NCBI GenBank assembly: GCA_021794525.1
Contig: JAJYQP010000112.1
Span: forward strand, 2,501-47,623
Direction: 5' to 3'
Origin: Pseudomonadota bacterium
GTDB lineage: Bacteria; Pseudomonadota; Alphaproteobacteria; Sphingomonadales; Sphingomonadaceae
Length of the DNA stretch: 45,123 bases
Under the pieces are notes generated by a model. The model ran no database searches, had not been told where the DNA came from, and saw only the letters and a list, made by a program, of their open reading frames with translations. Numbering within the stretch: position 1 is the first letter of the stretch; each line of letters begins with the position of its first letter. The position numbers were made by a program, and so were the translations under genes. Shown here piece after piece: positions 34,376 through 43,785 of the stretch.

Positions 34376-34726
34376 ATGACGGAACAGGAATTCAATCCAC
34401 TGCCGCCAAGGCGCTGGAGCACTTGGAAGAAGGCAATCGCCGTTTCCTTGAAGATGCCACCTACGCGGGAACAACAACGCCAATTCACGGGCAATGCAAG
34501 CAAGGTGCTGCAGTCGCTCCTGTCGACGGTGTTGGAAGCCGGTCCGTGGGCGCCCAACCTCGTCGATGCAGCCGCCCTTTGCAACGTGCGAAAGGTTGTC
34601 CGCGAGTTACGGGAGGAAGCTTCGCCGGCCTTGCTCGAACCGCAGCGGCGCGGCGCTTTGCGGGTGGTCGGGGCCTATTACCATCTCGACACCGGCCGGG
34701 TCGATTTCCTGGCCGAAGAAAGATGA
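34376..34726 (+). pseudogene. beta-carbonic anhydrase with deleted active-site core
   Basis: The two ends of a beta-carbonic anhydrase are recognisable. Near 34408-34495, in the +1 frame, the sequence reads AKALEHLEEGNRRFLED (the standard 'aLe-L-eGN-RF' opening). At 34505-34720, in the frame of ATG 34376, it reads VLQSLLSTVLEAG, LVDAAALCNVRKVVRELREEA and GALRVVGAYYHLDTGRVDFL (the standard closing). The middle hundred-odd residues, including the zinc ligands C-x-D-x-R and H-x-x-C, are missing, and the start is one base out of frame. The surviving frame could make a 116-residue protein without catalytic function. Its stop overlaps the nnrS start. Confidence 0.7.
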
Positions 34727-35937
34727 TGGGCGGAACGCTCGACAATCGCGACCGCCTCGAATTGCGCCGTCGCCGAATGGAACAGGCCCCGCCGGTGCTG
34801 CGCGGCGGATATCGGCCGTTCTTTCTGGGCGCGGGCATCTGGGCCGCCATCGCCATCGCGATCTGGCTGTGGGCCCTTACTGTCGGCGCGCCGCAGATCG
34901 GAGCGCTCGATCCGCTGGCCTGGCATCGCCACGAAATGCTGTTCGGCTTTGTCGGCGCGGCCATAGCGGGTTTCGCGCTGACCGCGGTTCCGAACTGGAC
35001 CGGCCGCCTGCCGATCGCAGGAGCGCCGCTGGCCGCGCTGGCATTGTGGTGGCTTCTCGCCCGCGCCCTGCCATTCGCCGTGCCCGGCCTGCCGCTCGCC
35101 CTGCTCGCGCTGGTCGATGGCGGGTTCTACCTCGCCCTCGCCGCACTTATCCTGCGCGAGATCGTGCTGGCGAAGAACCGCAATCTGCCCGTGGTGCTTG
35201 TGATCGCCCTGTTCGGTATTGCCGATTTGATGGATTACGCCGGATCGGCAGGCCTGATCGACTACGACATCGGCCACCGCGCGGGTATCACGCTAGCCGT
35301 GACGCTGGTTTCGCTGATCGGCGGGCGGATCGTCCCCTCCTTCACCCGCAACTGGATGCAGCGCGAAAGTGTGACCGGCGGCCTTCCCTCGCAACCGACC
35401 CGGTTTGATATCGCGGTGGTGCTGGCAACCGCCATCGCGCTGGCGGCATGGACGCTGGCCGGCGACGTGCCCTCGGCCGGTGCGGCGCTGGTGTTTGCGG
35501 GAAGCATCCAGCTGGTCCGCCTCGCGCGGTGGCGGGGATGGCGCACGCTCGCCTCGCCGATCGTGCTGGTGCTCCATCTCGCCTATATCTGGATACCGCT
35601 CGGCCTGCTGCTGCTCGGCGCGACCGGGCTCGGCGCATCGATCCCGGCAAGCGCGGGCGTCCACGCGCTGTGTGTGGGCGCGCTGGCAGGCATGATCCTG
35701 GCGGTGATGACCCGCGCCACGCTGGGTCACACCGGCCGCGTGCTTCATGCCGGGCCGGCGACGCGTGCGAGCTATCTGGCGCTCCATCTCGCCGTGCTGG
35801 CCCGTGTGGCAGCCTCGCTCGTCTCGGCGCATTACCAGTCGCTGTTGCATCTTGCCGGAGGGCTGTGGATCGCCGCCTTCGCGCTGTTCGTGCTCGCCTA
35901 TGCCCCCATGATGCTGCGCCCTCGCGCGGGCGAATGA
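34723..35937 (+). CDS. nnrS: NnrS family heme-copper membrane protein
   Basis: About 404 residues with roughly 12 membrane segments. It shows [15 protein letters not shown] near the start, [29 protein letters not shown] (conserved His and Trp), [18 protein letters not shown] and [11 protein letters not shown]. NnrS proteins contain heme and copper, are induced by NO under low oxygen and protect iron-sulfur enzymes from NO and dinitrosyl-iron damage. ATG 34723 overlaps the preceding stop (ATGA); ATG 34726 is equally possible. Its presence with nar genes but without nitrite or NO reductase genes nearby suggests defence against NO formed from nitrite. Confidence 0.92.
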   Translation: MMGGTLDNRDRLELRRRRMEQAPPVLRGGYRPFFLGAGIWAAIAIAIWLWALTVGAPQIGALDPLAWHRHEMLFGFVGAAIAGFALTAVPNWTGRLPIAGAPLAALALWWLLARALPFAVPGLPLALLALVDGGFYLALAALILREIVLAKNRNLPVVLVIALFGIADLMDYAGSAGLIDYDIGHRAGITLAVTLVSLIGGRIVPSFTRNWMQRESVTGGLPSQPTRFDIAVVLATAIALAAWTLAGDVPSAGAALVFAGSIQLVRLARWRGWRTLASPIVLVLHLAYIWIPLGLLLLGATGLGASIPASAGVHALCVGALAGMILAVMTRATLGHTGRVLHAGPATRASYLALHLAVLARVAASLVSAHYQSLLHLAGGLWIAAFALFVLAYAPMMLRPRAGE

Positions 35938-36031
35938 ATGCGGCAGGCGGAGTTATTTGCCCCAGGCCGAAGCGGGTTCGGCACCAGCCCCCCGGGGCCG
36001 ATGGCAAACAGCGGATTCGCAGGAGAAAAGG

Positions 36032-37300
36032 ATGGATTTCACACTCTCACCCAAGCAGATCGCATGGCGCGACCGTGTGCGAGCCTTCATGCAGGACCAC
36101 GTCTATCGTGCCGAGGACACCTATCACACCCACGCCCGGCAGGAAGGCGCAGCCCGGTGGCAGATCCCTTCGGTGATCGAGGAACTGAAGGCACGCGCCT
36201 ATCAGGAAGGGCTGTGGAACCTGTTCCTGCCCCCATCCAAACACGATACCGAAGATTTTCGCGGCGCGGGGCTGACTAATCTCGAATATGCGCTGTGCGC
36301 CGAGGAAATGGGACGGGTAAGCTTCGCGTCCGAGGCGTTCAACTGTTCGGCTCCCGATACCGGCAACATGGAGGTTCTGCACCGCTATGGCACGCCTGAC
36401 CAGAAGGCCCGCTGGCTCAGGCCGCTGATGGATGGTGCGATCCGTTCGGCATTCCTGATGACCGAACCCGACGTCGCTTCCTCCGATGCGACGAATATCC
36501 AGACCTCGATCCGGCGCGAGGATGACGCATATGTTATCAACGGGCGCAAATGGTGGTCTTCGGGCGTTGGCGACCCGCGCTGCGCGCTGGCGATAGTGAT
36601 GGGCAAGACCGATCCCGATGCCGAGCGGCACCGGCAGCAATCGCAGGTGCTGGTCCCGCTCGACACGCCCGGGGTGGAGATCGTGCGGATGCTTCCGGTC
36701 CTCGGCTTCGATGGCGCCCCTCACGGCCATGGCGAAGTGGTGCTGCGCAATGTGCGGGTGCCAGTGGACAATATGATCCTGGGCGAAGGGCACGGCTTCG
36801 AGATCGCGCAGGGCCGGTTGGGTCCGGGGCGTATCCACCATTGCATGCGGGCGATCGGCGCAGCGGAACGGGCAATCGACAAGATGTCCGAGCGGCTGCA
36901 GGCGCGCATCGCCTTCGGCAAGCGCCTGTCGGACCAGTCGATCTGGGAGCAGCGCCTGGGCGAAGCCCGGCTCGACATCGAGATGACGCGCCTTTTGTGC
37001 CTCAAGGCTGCCGACATGATGGACAGGACCGACATCAAGGCCGCGCGGATGGAAATCGCCATGATCAAAATCGCCGCGCCGCGCACCGCGCTGCGCGTGG
37101 TCGATCACGCCATCCAGGCGCATGGTGCGGGCGGTCTGTCGGACGATTTCGGGCTCGCCGAAGTTTATGCCGGTATGCGCGCCCTGCGGATCGCGGACGG
37201 TCCCGACGAGGTCCACCTGCGCTCCGTCGCACGCATGGAACTGGGCCGGGCAAAGGCTCGGCTCGCCGAGTGGCGCCAAACGGGGAGCGGATCGCTGTGA
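36032..37300 (+). CDS. acyl-CoA dehydrogenase family protein
   Basis: A 422-residue flavin enzyme with GGAGAAAAGG just before ATG 36032. Motifs: [20 protein letters not shown] (substrate and FAD contact), [48 protein letters not shown], the helical FAD-binding [26 protein letters not shown], and the C-terminal [34 protein letters not shown]. It most resembles the longer ACAD10/11-type dehydrogenases rather than short-chain enzymes. The substrate is unknown. pdxH starts 2 bases after its stop. No FNR box precedes it, so whether it belongs to the anaerobic regulon is unclear. Confidence 0.88.
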   Translation: MDFTLSPKQIAWRDRVRAFMQDHVYRAEDTYHTHARQEGAARWQIPSVIEELKARAYQEGLWNLFLPPSKHDTEDFRGAGLTNLEYALCAEEMGRVSFASEAFNCSAPDTGNMEVLHRYGTPDQKARWLRPLMDGAIRSAFLMTEPDVASSDATNIQTSIRREDDAYVINGRKWWSSGVGDPRCALAIVMGKTDPDAERHRQQSQVLVPLDTPGVEIVRMLPVLGFDGAPHGHGEVVLRNVRVPVDNMILGEGHGFEIAQGRLGPGRIHHCMRAIGAAERAIDKMSERLQARIAFGKRLSDQSIWEQRLGEARLDIEMTRLLCLKAADMMDRTDIKAARMEIAMIKIAAPRTALRVVDHAIQAHGAGGLSDDFGLAEVYAGMRALRIADGPDEVHLRSVARMELGRAKARLAEWRQTGSGSL

Positions 37301-37302
37301 GG

Positions 37303-37896
37303 ATGACTAAGGACGCCGCCGATCCCTTCGCGACCTTCGCCGCCTGGTATCGCGAGGCGCAGGACCATGCCGATATTTCCGATGCCTCCGCCGTCAATCT
37401 GGCGACCGCGTCACCCAGCGGCAAGCCGTCCAACAGAATGGTTCTGTGCAAGGCATTCGGCCCGGCGGGGTTCGTGGTCTATACAAATCTGTCCAGCCGC
37501 AAGGCAGGGGAACTGAAGGCCAATCCCCTGGCATCGCTGTGCTTCTACTGGGCACCGCTGGGTCGGCAGGTGCGGATCGAGGGGGCGGTGACGCAGGTCG
37601 ACGACGGCGAGGCGGACAGCTATTTCGCCACACGCCCGATCGAAAGCAGGATCGGGGCCTGGGCCTCGCGCCAGTCGGAAGAACTCGCAAGCCGCACCGA
37701 ACTGGTGGGCCGGATAGCGCGAACGGCAGCCCGCTTTGCCGCGGGAGAGGTTCACCGCCCGCCCTTCTGGTCGGGTTTCAGACTGGAGCCCGCGCGGATG
37801 GAATTCTGGGCCAACCGATCGGGCCGTCTTCACGACCGTACCGGGTTCGAAAGGATCGATCCGGATCGCTGGCGGCGGTTCCTGATCTACCCTTGA
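37303..37896 (+). CDS. pdxH: pyridoxamine 5'-phosphate oxidase
   Basis: A 197-residue FMN-dependent oxidase making pyridoxal 5'-phosphate from PNP or PMP. Family features: AVNLATASPSGKPSNRMVLCKAF, YTNLSSRKAGELKANPLASLCFYW, RQVRIEGAV, YFATRPIESRIGAWASRQSE and the C-terminal WSGFRLEPARMEFWANRSGRLHDR...W, with the end RFLIYP near the usual R-L-x-P. ATG 37303 is used; a GTG at 37297 overlapping the upstream stop is possible. PdxH uses oxygen as electron acceptor, so its place in an anaerobic neighbourhood is not obviously functional. Confidence 0.93.
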   Translation: MTKDAADPFATFAAWYREAQDHADISDASAVNLATASPSGKPSNRMVLCKAFGPAGFVVYTNLSSRKAGELKANPLASLCFYWAPLGRQVRIEGAVTQVDDGEADSYFATRPIESRIGAWASRQSEELASRTELVGRIARTAARFAAGEVHRPPFWSGFRLEPARMEFWANRSGRLHDRTGFERIDPDRWRRFLIYP

Positions 37897-37921
37897 TCCT
37901 GGCCCTGACCCGGACGCGCCA

Positions 37922-39574
37922 TCACTCGTCCTTCAGCACCGATAGCTGCCGCATCGCCGAGGAATAGCGGTGCAGCGAGCGGGAGGTCTTTCCGCGCGGT
38001 AGCATGACTTCGATCAGCTGGAAGCTGCTGCCATCCTCATACGCGGCGACCAGCGCCTCCTTCAGCTGCGCCCGCGTTTGGACGCGCACGCCCTTCCCGC
38101 CCAGCGGCGCGGCAATCTGCGCGAAATGCCAGTCGTCGAGATCGTGATAGGGCTGGCCCGGCTGGAAACAGCGCAGCATCTCCCAGCTGCGATTGTTGAG
38201 GACGAACACAATCGGTGCCCAGCCATGCTTGCGGCAATTGCCCAATTCCCAACCGGTCATCTGGAACGCGCCGTCGCCTACCAGCACGACCGGCCTGCGC
38301 CCGGTTGCGGCGCATATCGCCAGCCCGGCGGGGACCCCCATGCCCATCGACGCGTAATAGCCCGGTGCGACCAGATCGGTGTCGCACACCTCCAGCCCGA
38401 CAAACAGACTGTCGCCGACATCGGCAGCCATAGGCATCACGCCGGAAACGGCGAACAGATCGTTCAGCGCGGTCGCCACATCGGATGGCTCGATGGGCGT
38501 GTCGTCACCCGGCAACCCTGAGGCATAACGTGGCGAAGGTGCGGCAGAAGCGCTTCCGATCGGCTCGGCAAATTCGGCTAGCGCATCGACCAGTGCTTCC
38601 AGCGGGATGCCGGGGTAATTGTGGTGCGAGAACGCCACCGCGCCATCGAAGGCCCGGATCGATACACGCAGATCGATATTGCGATAAGACACGCCAAAAT
38701 TGGTGTCGCTAAGGATTACACCCATCATCAGCAGGCAATCGGCCCCCTCGATCGCCTGCGCAACGCTCGGCTCGCCCGCCGAACCCAGATAGGTTCCTAG
38801 CAACGGCAGGATCTCCCCCGCAAATAGGCCGCGCCCCATGAAGGTGGTCGCCACCGGCGCGCCCAGCACCCGGCACAGCGCCGCGAGCTTGCCTTCCAAT
38901 CCATAGCGGCGGGCCTCCACGCCGATCAGGATCGCCGGGCGCTTTGCGACGCGCAGCCGTTCGAGAATTTCGCGGGCACAGGCCTGGGCCGCCGCCACAT
39001 CGGCTTGCGGCAGTGCCATGCACGGCACGCGGCGGCACGGCCGGTCCACCAGATCGCGCGGTATCTCCAGATAAACCGGGCGCGACAGGCTGAGCGCGGT
39101 GTCGAGCACTCTCGCAATTTCCGATGGCGCGGTGTCGGGATCGTTCAGAATCGCCTGCGCGCAGGTCACCTCGCGAAAGATCGCCAATTGCGAAGTGAGC
39201 GATTTGACCTGGTGATGGAGGCCCAGCCCCATCCGGGCTTCTTCCGCCCCCGGACCGCCCGAAATGACAACCACCGGCGATTTTTCGGCATAGGCCTGGG
39301 CAACCGCGTTGACCATGTTGAGCGCGCCCGCTCCATAGGTGACGACCGCCACGCCCAATGTGCTGCCCAGTCGCGCCGCGGCATCGGCAGCATAGCCCAC
39401 CGAAGGTTCGTGGCTGAGCGTGTAGAGCGGCAGGATTCCGCTTTCCAGCACTGTCCGGAAGAACGGCAGGACGAAATCGCCGGGCAGGCCGAAGATCTGC
39501 CGCGCACCGCGATCCTTCAGCGCATCGAGCAGTGCGGTCGCCAGTGTCCTACCATTCGACCGGCGCTTTTCCAT
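37922..39574 (-). CDS. ThDP-dependent indolepyruvate/phenylpyruvate-type decarboxylase
   Basis: About 550 residues of the pyruvate-decarboxylase superfamily. It contains IFGLPGDFVLPFF, the activating glutamate in LYTLSHEPSVGYAADAAAR, the paired histidines GLHHQVKSL found in decarboxylases but not acetolactate synthases, and the ThDP/Mg motif GDGAFQMTGWELGNCRKHGWAPIVFVLNNRSWE. It resembles ipdC/PPDC of Azospirillum type, which turn 2-keto aromatic acids into aldehydes. ATG 39574 is conservative; GTG or TTG starts 60-95 bases upstream are possible. It is divergent from nrdD across an FNR-type box, so low-oxygen control is plausible, perhaps for fermentative disposal of amino-acid-derived keto acids. 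Confidence 0.8.
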   Translation of the reverse strand: MEKRRSNGRTLATALLDALKDRGARQIFGLPGDFVLPFFRTVLESGILPLYTLSHEPSVGYAADAAARLGSTLGVAVVTYGAGALNMVNAVAQAYAEKSPVVVISGGPGAEEARMGLGLHHQVKSLTSQLAIFREVTCAQAILNDPDTAPSEIARVLDTALSLSRPVYLEIPRDLVDRPCRRVPCMALPQADVAAAQACAREILERLRVAKRPAILIGVEARRYGLEGKLAALCRVLGAPVATTFMGRGLFAGEILPLLGTYLGSAGEPSVAQAIEGADCLLMMGVILSDTNFGVSYRNIDLRVSIRAFDGAVAFSHHNYPGIPLEALVDALAEFAEPIGSASAAPSPRYASGLPGDDTPIEPSDVATALNDLFAVSGVMPMAADVGDSLFVGLEVCDTDLVAPGYYASMGMGVPAGLAICAATGRRPVVLVGDGAFQMTGWELGNCRKHGWAPIVFVLNNRSWEMLRCFQPGQPYHDLDDWHFAQIAAPLGGKGVRVQTRAQLKEALVAAYEDGSSFQLIEVMLPRGKTSRSLHRYSSAMRQLSVLKDE

Positions 39575-39708
39575 GGCCGCAACCGGTGCAAGCTCATGCA
39601 ATGCTCTGTCTCCACCTGCCGGAATGATGATGCTCACCCGTCCCACTCGATGGCGCCGGCGGACAGGAGAGCACACGATGGCAGCTAATCGAAAAAGATT
39701 TTCTGTCC

Positions 39709-39749
39709 TTGATATTTGTCAAATCAATCGCACCACATGAGGGTATATG
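39709..39749 (+). promoter_or_regulatory. FNR/DNR-type box and -10 upstream of nrdD
   Basis: TTGAT-ATTT-GTCAA at 39709-39722 is a perfect match. A -10-like TATATG at 39744-39749 is centred 31 bases downstream, exactly the class II spacing (site at about -41.5 from a start near 39757). This gives nrdD a leader of about 67 bases. The same box could also act toward the divergent decarboxylase gene. Confidence 0.82.
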
Positions 39750-39823
39750 TGCAGCAGCATCATACCATATGTTGAGTTTGCTTCGTTTGGATCGCGGGCA
39801 ACTCGCAATCAGGGGAGTTCGCC

Positions 39824-41845
39824 ATGACCATGACCGCCAAGCAGTTTCCGATGAACAGCACCGCTCTGGGGGGCGCGTCGGTCCCGGCGTCCGGTTCCCC
39901 CCTCGACACGCTATTTTCCGGGCGGTCGATCGACTGTTCGGAAACAGTCGGCGAGTATATCTCGGGTGCAGACTGGCGCATCAAGGCCAATGCCAATGTC
40001 GGCTATTCCCATGCGGGCCTGGTCAGCAATGTCGCGGGCAAGGTCATCGCCAATTTCTGGCTCGACGCAATCTACTCGCCTGCAGAAGGCAATGCTCACC
40101 GCCAGGCCGACATCCACATTCACGATCTCGACTGCCTGACCGGCTATTGCGCGGGCTGGTCGCTGCGCGCGCTGCTGAACGATGGGTTCAACGGCGTGCC
40201 GGGCCGCGTATCCTCGCGCCCGCCGCGCCATTTTCGCGAGGCGCTGGGGCAGATGAGCAATTTCCTCGGCATCCTGCAATCGGAATGGGCAGGCGCGCAG
40301 GCCTTCTCCAGCTTCGACACATATCTCGCGCCCTATGTGTTTTATGACGGGCTGAGCTTTGCCGAGGTCAAGAAGGCAATTCGCCAGTTCGTCTACAATC
40401 TCAACGTGCCCGCGCGATGGGGCCAGTCCCCCTTCACCAACATCACGCTCGACATCGTCGTGCCCGAAGATCTGCGCAATCTTTATCCCACCTATCGCGA
40501 CCGGCATCTGTTCGAAGGCGCCGAAGACGATGCCCTGCTCGCCCGTGCGCAGGCACGCGACATGGGTATCCGCACGCTCGACGATCTGCGTTTTGCCCAT
40601 TTCGCGCCCGAGATGGAGATGATCGACACCGCATATTACGAGGTAATGACCGAGGGCGATTCCAGGGGCCAGCCCTTCACCTTCCCCATCCCCACGGTCA
40701 ACATCACCGAGGATTTCGACTGGGACAGCAAGGTCGCCACCGCCATCTTCGACAATGCGGCCAAGGTCGGCTCGTCCTATTTCCAGAATTTCATTGGCAG
40801 CCAGTTCATCGTGGACCCGGAAACGGACGAGCGGAAGCGCAACCCGGACGCCTATGCCCCCGGCGCGGTCCGGTCGATGTGCTGCCGCCTGCAACTCGAC
40901 CTGCGCGAACTGCTCAAGCGCGGCAACGGGCTGTTCGGCTCGGCGGAGATGACCGGATCGTTGGGCGTGGTGACGATCAACATGGCCGCGCTCGGTTATC
41001 GCTTCAAAGGCGATCTGCCCAGCCTTATGGACGAACTCGACCGGCTGATGGATCTCGCCAGTTCGACGCTGGAAAAGAAACGCGCCTTCGTGCAGCAGAT
41101 GTATGATCGCGGGCTCTATCCCTACACCGCGCGTTACCTCCCGTTCCTGCGCAACCATTTCTCGACCATCGGGGTCAACGGGATGAACGAGATGGTGCGC
41201 AATTTCACCGGCGATGCGTCCGACCTCGCCGATGAACGCGGCATCGCCATGTCGCTCGATATCCTGGAGCATATGCGCCAGCGACTGGTTGGCTATCAGG
41301 AGCGTACCGGCAATCTCTACAACCTCGAAGCCACGCCCGCCGAAGGCACGACCTATCGCTTCGCCAAGGAGGATCTCAAGCGCTTCCCCGATATCATCCA
41401 GGCGGGCAGCGGAGAGAATATCTACTACACCAATTCCTCGCAGATCCCGGTCGATCTGACCGACGATCCGTTCGAGGCGCTGGACCTGCAGAACGATCTG
41501 CAGTGCAAATATACCGGCGGCACGGTGCTGCACCTCTATATGAGCGAAAAGCTGTCGAGCGCGGATGCCGCGCGGTCTTTCCTCAGGAAGGTGCTGACCA
41601 ACTACCGCCTGCCCTATGTCACGCTGACCCCGGTCTTTTCGGTCTGCGGCACGCATGGCTACCTCGATGGCGAACAGCCCGAATGCCCCACCTGCGGAGA
41701 GCGGACCAAGGTCTGGACCCGGGTGATGGGCTATTTCCGCCCGGTCGACAGCTTCAACAAGGGCAAGCAGGGTGAACATCGTGCGCGGCGACATTTCACC
41801 GAGGATGCGGCTACGGTCGCCAATCTCTTCGCCGGGATAGAGTGA
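39824..41845 (+). CDS. nrdD: anaerobic (class III) ribonucleoside-triphosphate reductase
   Basis: A 673-residue glycyl radical enzyme reducing ribonucleotides without oxygen. The catalytic barrel is seen in NVGYSHAGLVSNVAGKVIANFW, DIHIHDLDCLTGYCAGWSLR, TFPIPTVNITEDFDW and RSMCCRLQLDL; the zinc site is CGTHGYLDGEQPECPTCG. The glycyl radical motif is RVMGYFRPVDSFNKGK, with Gly in RVMGY. The usual N-terminal ATP-cone is absent: the first 40 residues are low in structure and the body begins at once, so activity is probably not switched off by dATP through a cone. It is preceded by an FNR-type promoter and followed 7 bases on by its activase nrdG. Confidence 0.95.
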   Translation: MTMTAKQFPMNSTALGGASVPASGSPLDTLFSGRSIDCSETVGEYISGADWRIKANANVGYSHAGLVSNVAGKVIANFWLDAIYSPAEGNAHRQADIHIHDLDCLTGYCAGWSLRALLNDGFNGVPGRVSSRPPRHFREALGQMSNFLGILQSEWAGAQAFSSFDTYLAPYVFYDGLSFAEVKKAIRQFVYNLNVPARWGQSPFTNITLDIVVPEDLRNLYPTYRDRHLFEGAEDDALLARAQARDMGIRTLDDLRFAHFAPEMEMIDTAYYEVMTEGDSRGQPFTFPIPTVNITEDFDWDSKVATAIFDNAAKVGSSYFQNFIGSQFIVDPETDERKRNPDAYAPGAVRSMCCRLQLDLRELLKRGNGLFGSAEMTGSLGVVTINMAALGYRFKGDLPSLMDELDRLMDLASSTLEKKRAFVQQMYDRGLYPYTARYLPFLRNHFSTIGVNGMNEMVRNFTGDASDLADERGIAMSLDILEHMRQRLVGYQERTGNLYNLEATPAEGTTYRFAKEDLKRFPDIIQAGSGENIYYTNSSQIPVDLTDDPFEALDLQNDLQCKYTGGTVLHLYMSEKLSSADAARSFLRKVLTNYRLPYVTLTPVFSVCGTHGYLDGEQPECPTCGERTKVWTRVMGYFRPVDSFNKGKQGEHRARRHFTEDAATVANLFAGIE

Positions 41846-41852
41846 GGCGAAG

Positions 41853-42587
41853 ATGGCGCGGTCTGCCAAGGCGCAGGACGAAAGAGCGGGTGCGAGGCGG
41901 GCCGCGCTTCCATTCCACGCGATCACGCCCTTCACCATGCTCGATTATCCGGGCCGCATCGCCTGCATATTGTGGGTCGCCGGGTGCAATATGCGCTGCC
42001 TCTATTGCCACAACCCGCAGATCGTCACCAGCAGGGGCGCGATCGGCGAAGATCAGGCGCTGGCATTCCTGCGCAAGCGCAAGGGCCTGCTCGAAGGCGT
42101 GGTCTTTTCCGGCGGGGAGGCCACCATCTGGCCCGGCCTTGTCGCGTTCATGGCCAGGGTGAAAGCGCTGGGTTACGCGATCAAGCTCGACACCAACGGC
42201 CTGAGGCCGGACGTAATCGCGCGCCTGGTCGAGAGCGACCTGCTCGACCGTGTGGCGCTCGACTACAAGGCCCCCCGGCACAAATTCCGCACGGTCACCG
42301 GGGCGGCCGTCTTCACGCGGTTTGCCCGCTCGCTCGACCTGCTGTGCGGACAGAATCGGATTCCGGTCGAAGTGCGCAGCACCATCCATTCTGATCTTCT
42401 GGGGGAGGAAGATATCCTCGACATTGCCCGCGACCTTTCCCGGCGAGGCTTTCGCGGAACCTATGCCCTGCAACGTGCGATTGCCGGGCCGGATCGACCC
42501 ACATTGGGCGACCTGCCCGCCGATGCCCGCCCCTTCGACGCCGCACGGCTGGCCCGGCTTAGCCCGCTGGAGCTGACCGTGCGCTAA
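41853..42587 (+). CDS. nrdG: anaerobic ribonucleoside-triphosphate reductase activating protein
   Basis: A 244-residue radical SAM activase that forms the glycyl radical on NrdD. Motifs: ITPFTMLDYPGRIACILWVAGCNMRCLYCHNPQIV with the CxxxCxxC cluster (about residues 45-52), GVVFSGGEATIWPGLVAFM, IKLDTNGLRPDVI and VALDYKAPRHKF. It lacks extra ferredoxin clusters. A basic N-terminal extension of about 18 residues (MARSAKAQDERAGARRAALP) precedes the family start. It is coupled with nrdD and followed after 28 bases by the UbiH-type gene. Confidence 0.93.
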   Translation: MARSAKAQDERAGARRAALPFHAITPFTMLDYPGRIACILWVAGCNMRCLYCHNPQIVTSRGAIGEDQALAFLRKRKGLLEGVVFSGGEATIWPGLVAFMARVKALGYAIKLDTNGLRPDVIARLVESDLLDRVALDYKAPRHKFRTVTGAAVFTRFARSLDLLCGQNRIPVEVRSTIHSDLLGEEDILDIARDLSRRGFRGTYALQRAIAGPDRPTLGDLPADARPFDAARLARLSPLELTVR

Positions 42588-42615
42588 CTCCGTTTCAAGA
42601 CAAGGATATGCACCC

Positions 42616-43785
42616 ATGACCCAATCCGTGCTGATCGTCGGCGCAGGCCCGGTCGGGCTCGCGCTCGCCATCGGGCTCGCCAAGGCGGGCATCGCTGTCA
42701 CACTGGTGGAACGGCAGGCTGAGGACGAGCTTGCCGAACCCGCCTTCGACGGACGCGAGATTGCCCTGACGCATGCCACGATAGCGGCGCTGAAACGGCT
42801 CGGCGCGTGGGATCGGATCGCCGCAGACGCCATCCACCCGCTGGCCGAAGCGCGCGTGTACAACGGCGCATCGCCGCTGGCCTTGTCCTTCGCTCCGGGC
42901 AGATCGGGCACGCGGCAGCTCGGTTCGCTGGTGTCCAATTGCGACATCCGCCGCGCCCTGTTCGCGGCGGCGCGCCAGCTCCCCTCCATCGAGCTGATCA
43001 GTGGAATCAGCGTCGCGCGGGTCGCCACCTGCGAGAACGAGGCACGCATATGGCTGGACGATGGCAGCGACCGAGCCGCCTCGCTCCTCGTCGCTGCGGA
43101 TTCGCGCTTCTCGGCCATTCGCGGGCAACTCGGCATTTCTGCCCGGATGAACCGGCTGGGCAAGTCGATGCTCGTCGGGCGCGTGGCGATCGAGCGCGAT
43201 CACGGACACGTCGCCACCGAATGGTTCGACCACGGGCAGACGCTGGCCTTGCTGCCCCTGTGTGAGGGTCAGGCTTCGGCGGTCGTCACGCTTGCGGACG
43301 GGCAGGCGCAGCGGCTTGCCGAGCTGGATGAAGATGCGACGAGCGCGGAACTGACCCGCCGCTTCGCCCGGCGTTTTGGCGATATGCGGATGCTGACGCC
43401 ACTGCATCTTTTTCCGCTCACCACGACCTATGCCCACCGCTTCGTCACCCAGCGCGCCGCGCTGGCCGGCGATGCGGCCGTGGGCATGCATCCCGTTACT
43501 GCGCATGGCTTCAATCTCGGCCTGGCCGGAACCGAGCGGCTTGCCCACCTTGCCGCGTCGGCCTGTCAAAAGGGTAGCGACCTCGGCAATCTGGGGGTCC
43601 TTCATCGCTACCAGGCAGGCCACCGCGCCGCGACCTGGCCGCTTTACGCGACGACGAATGTCATCGTCGGCCTCTACACCGACGAACGACGCCCCAGACG
43701 TCTGGCCCGCCGGGTTGGCCTTCAGGCCGCCCGCCTTGCGCCAGTGAGCCACACGCTGACGAAAATGCTGATGCGAGGGGCCTAG
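42616..43785 (+). CDS. UbiH/UbiM-family FAD-dependent monooxygenase
   Basis: A 389-residue flavoprotein hydroxylase with the dinucleotide fold VLIVGAGPVGLALAIGLAKAGIAVTLVE at the N-terminus, the GREIALTHATIAALKRLGAWDRI segment, a middle DG-like region SLLVAADSRFSAIRGQLGI (the usual D-G is A-D-S) and the FAD-ribityl motif AALAGDAAVGMHPVTAHGFNLGL. This is the ubiquinone-ring hydroxylase group (UbiF/UbiH/UbiM/COQ6). It is the third gene after the nrdD promoter, on the same strand. Its oxygen need is at odds with that position unless it serves ubiquinone synthesis during microaerobic growth. The assignment within the family (for example UbiM) is not certain. Confidence 0.82.
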   Translation: MTQSVLIVGAGPVGLALAIGLAKAGIAVTLVERQAEDELAEPAFDGREIALTHATIAALKRLGAWDRIAADAIHPLAEARVYNGASPLALSFAPGRSGTRQLGSLVSNCDIRRALFAAARQLPSIELISGISVARVATCENEARIWLDDGSDRAASLLVAADSRFSAIRGQLGISARMNRLGKSMLVGRVAIERDHGHVATEWFDHGQTLALLPLCEGQASAVVTLADGQAQRLAELDEDATSAELTRRFARRFGDMRMLTPLHLFPLTTTYAHRFVTQRAALAGDAAVGMHPVTAHGFNLGLAGTERLAHLAASACQKGSDLGNLGVLHRYQAGHRAATWPLYATTNVIVGLYTDERRPRRLARRVGLQAARLAPVSHTLTKMLMRGA

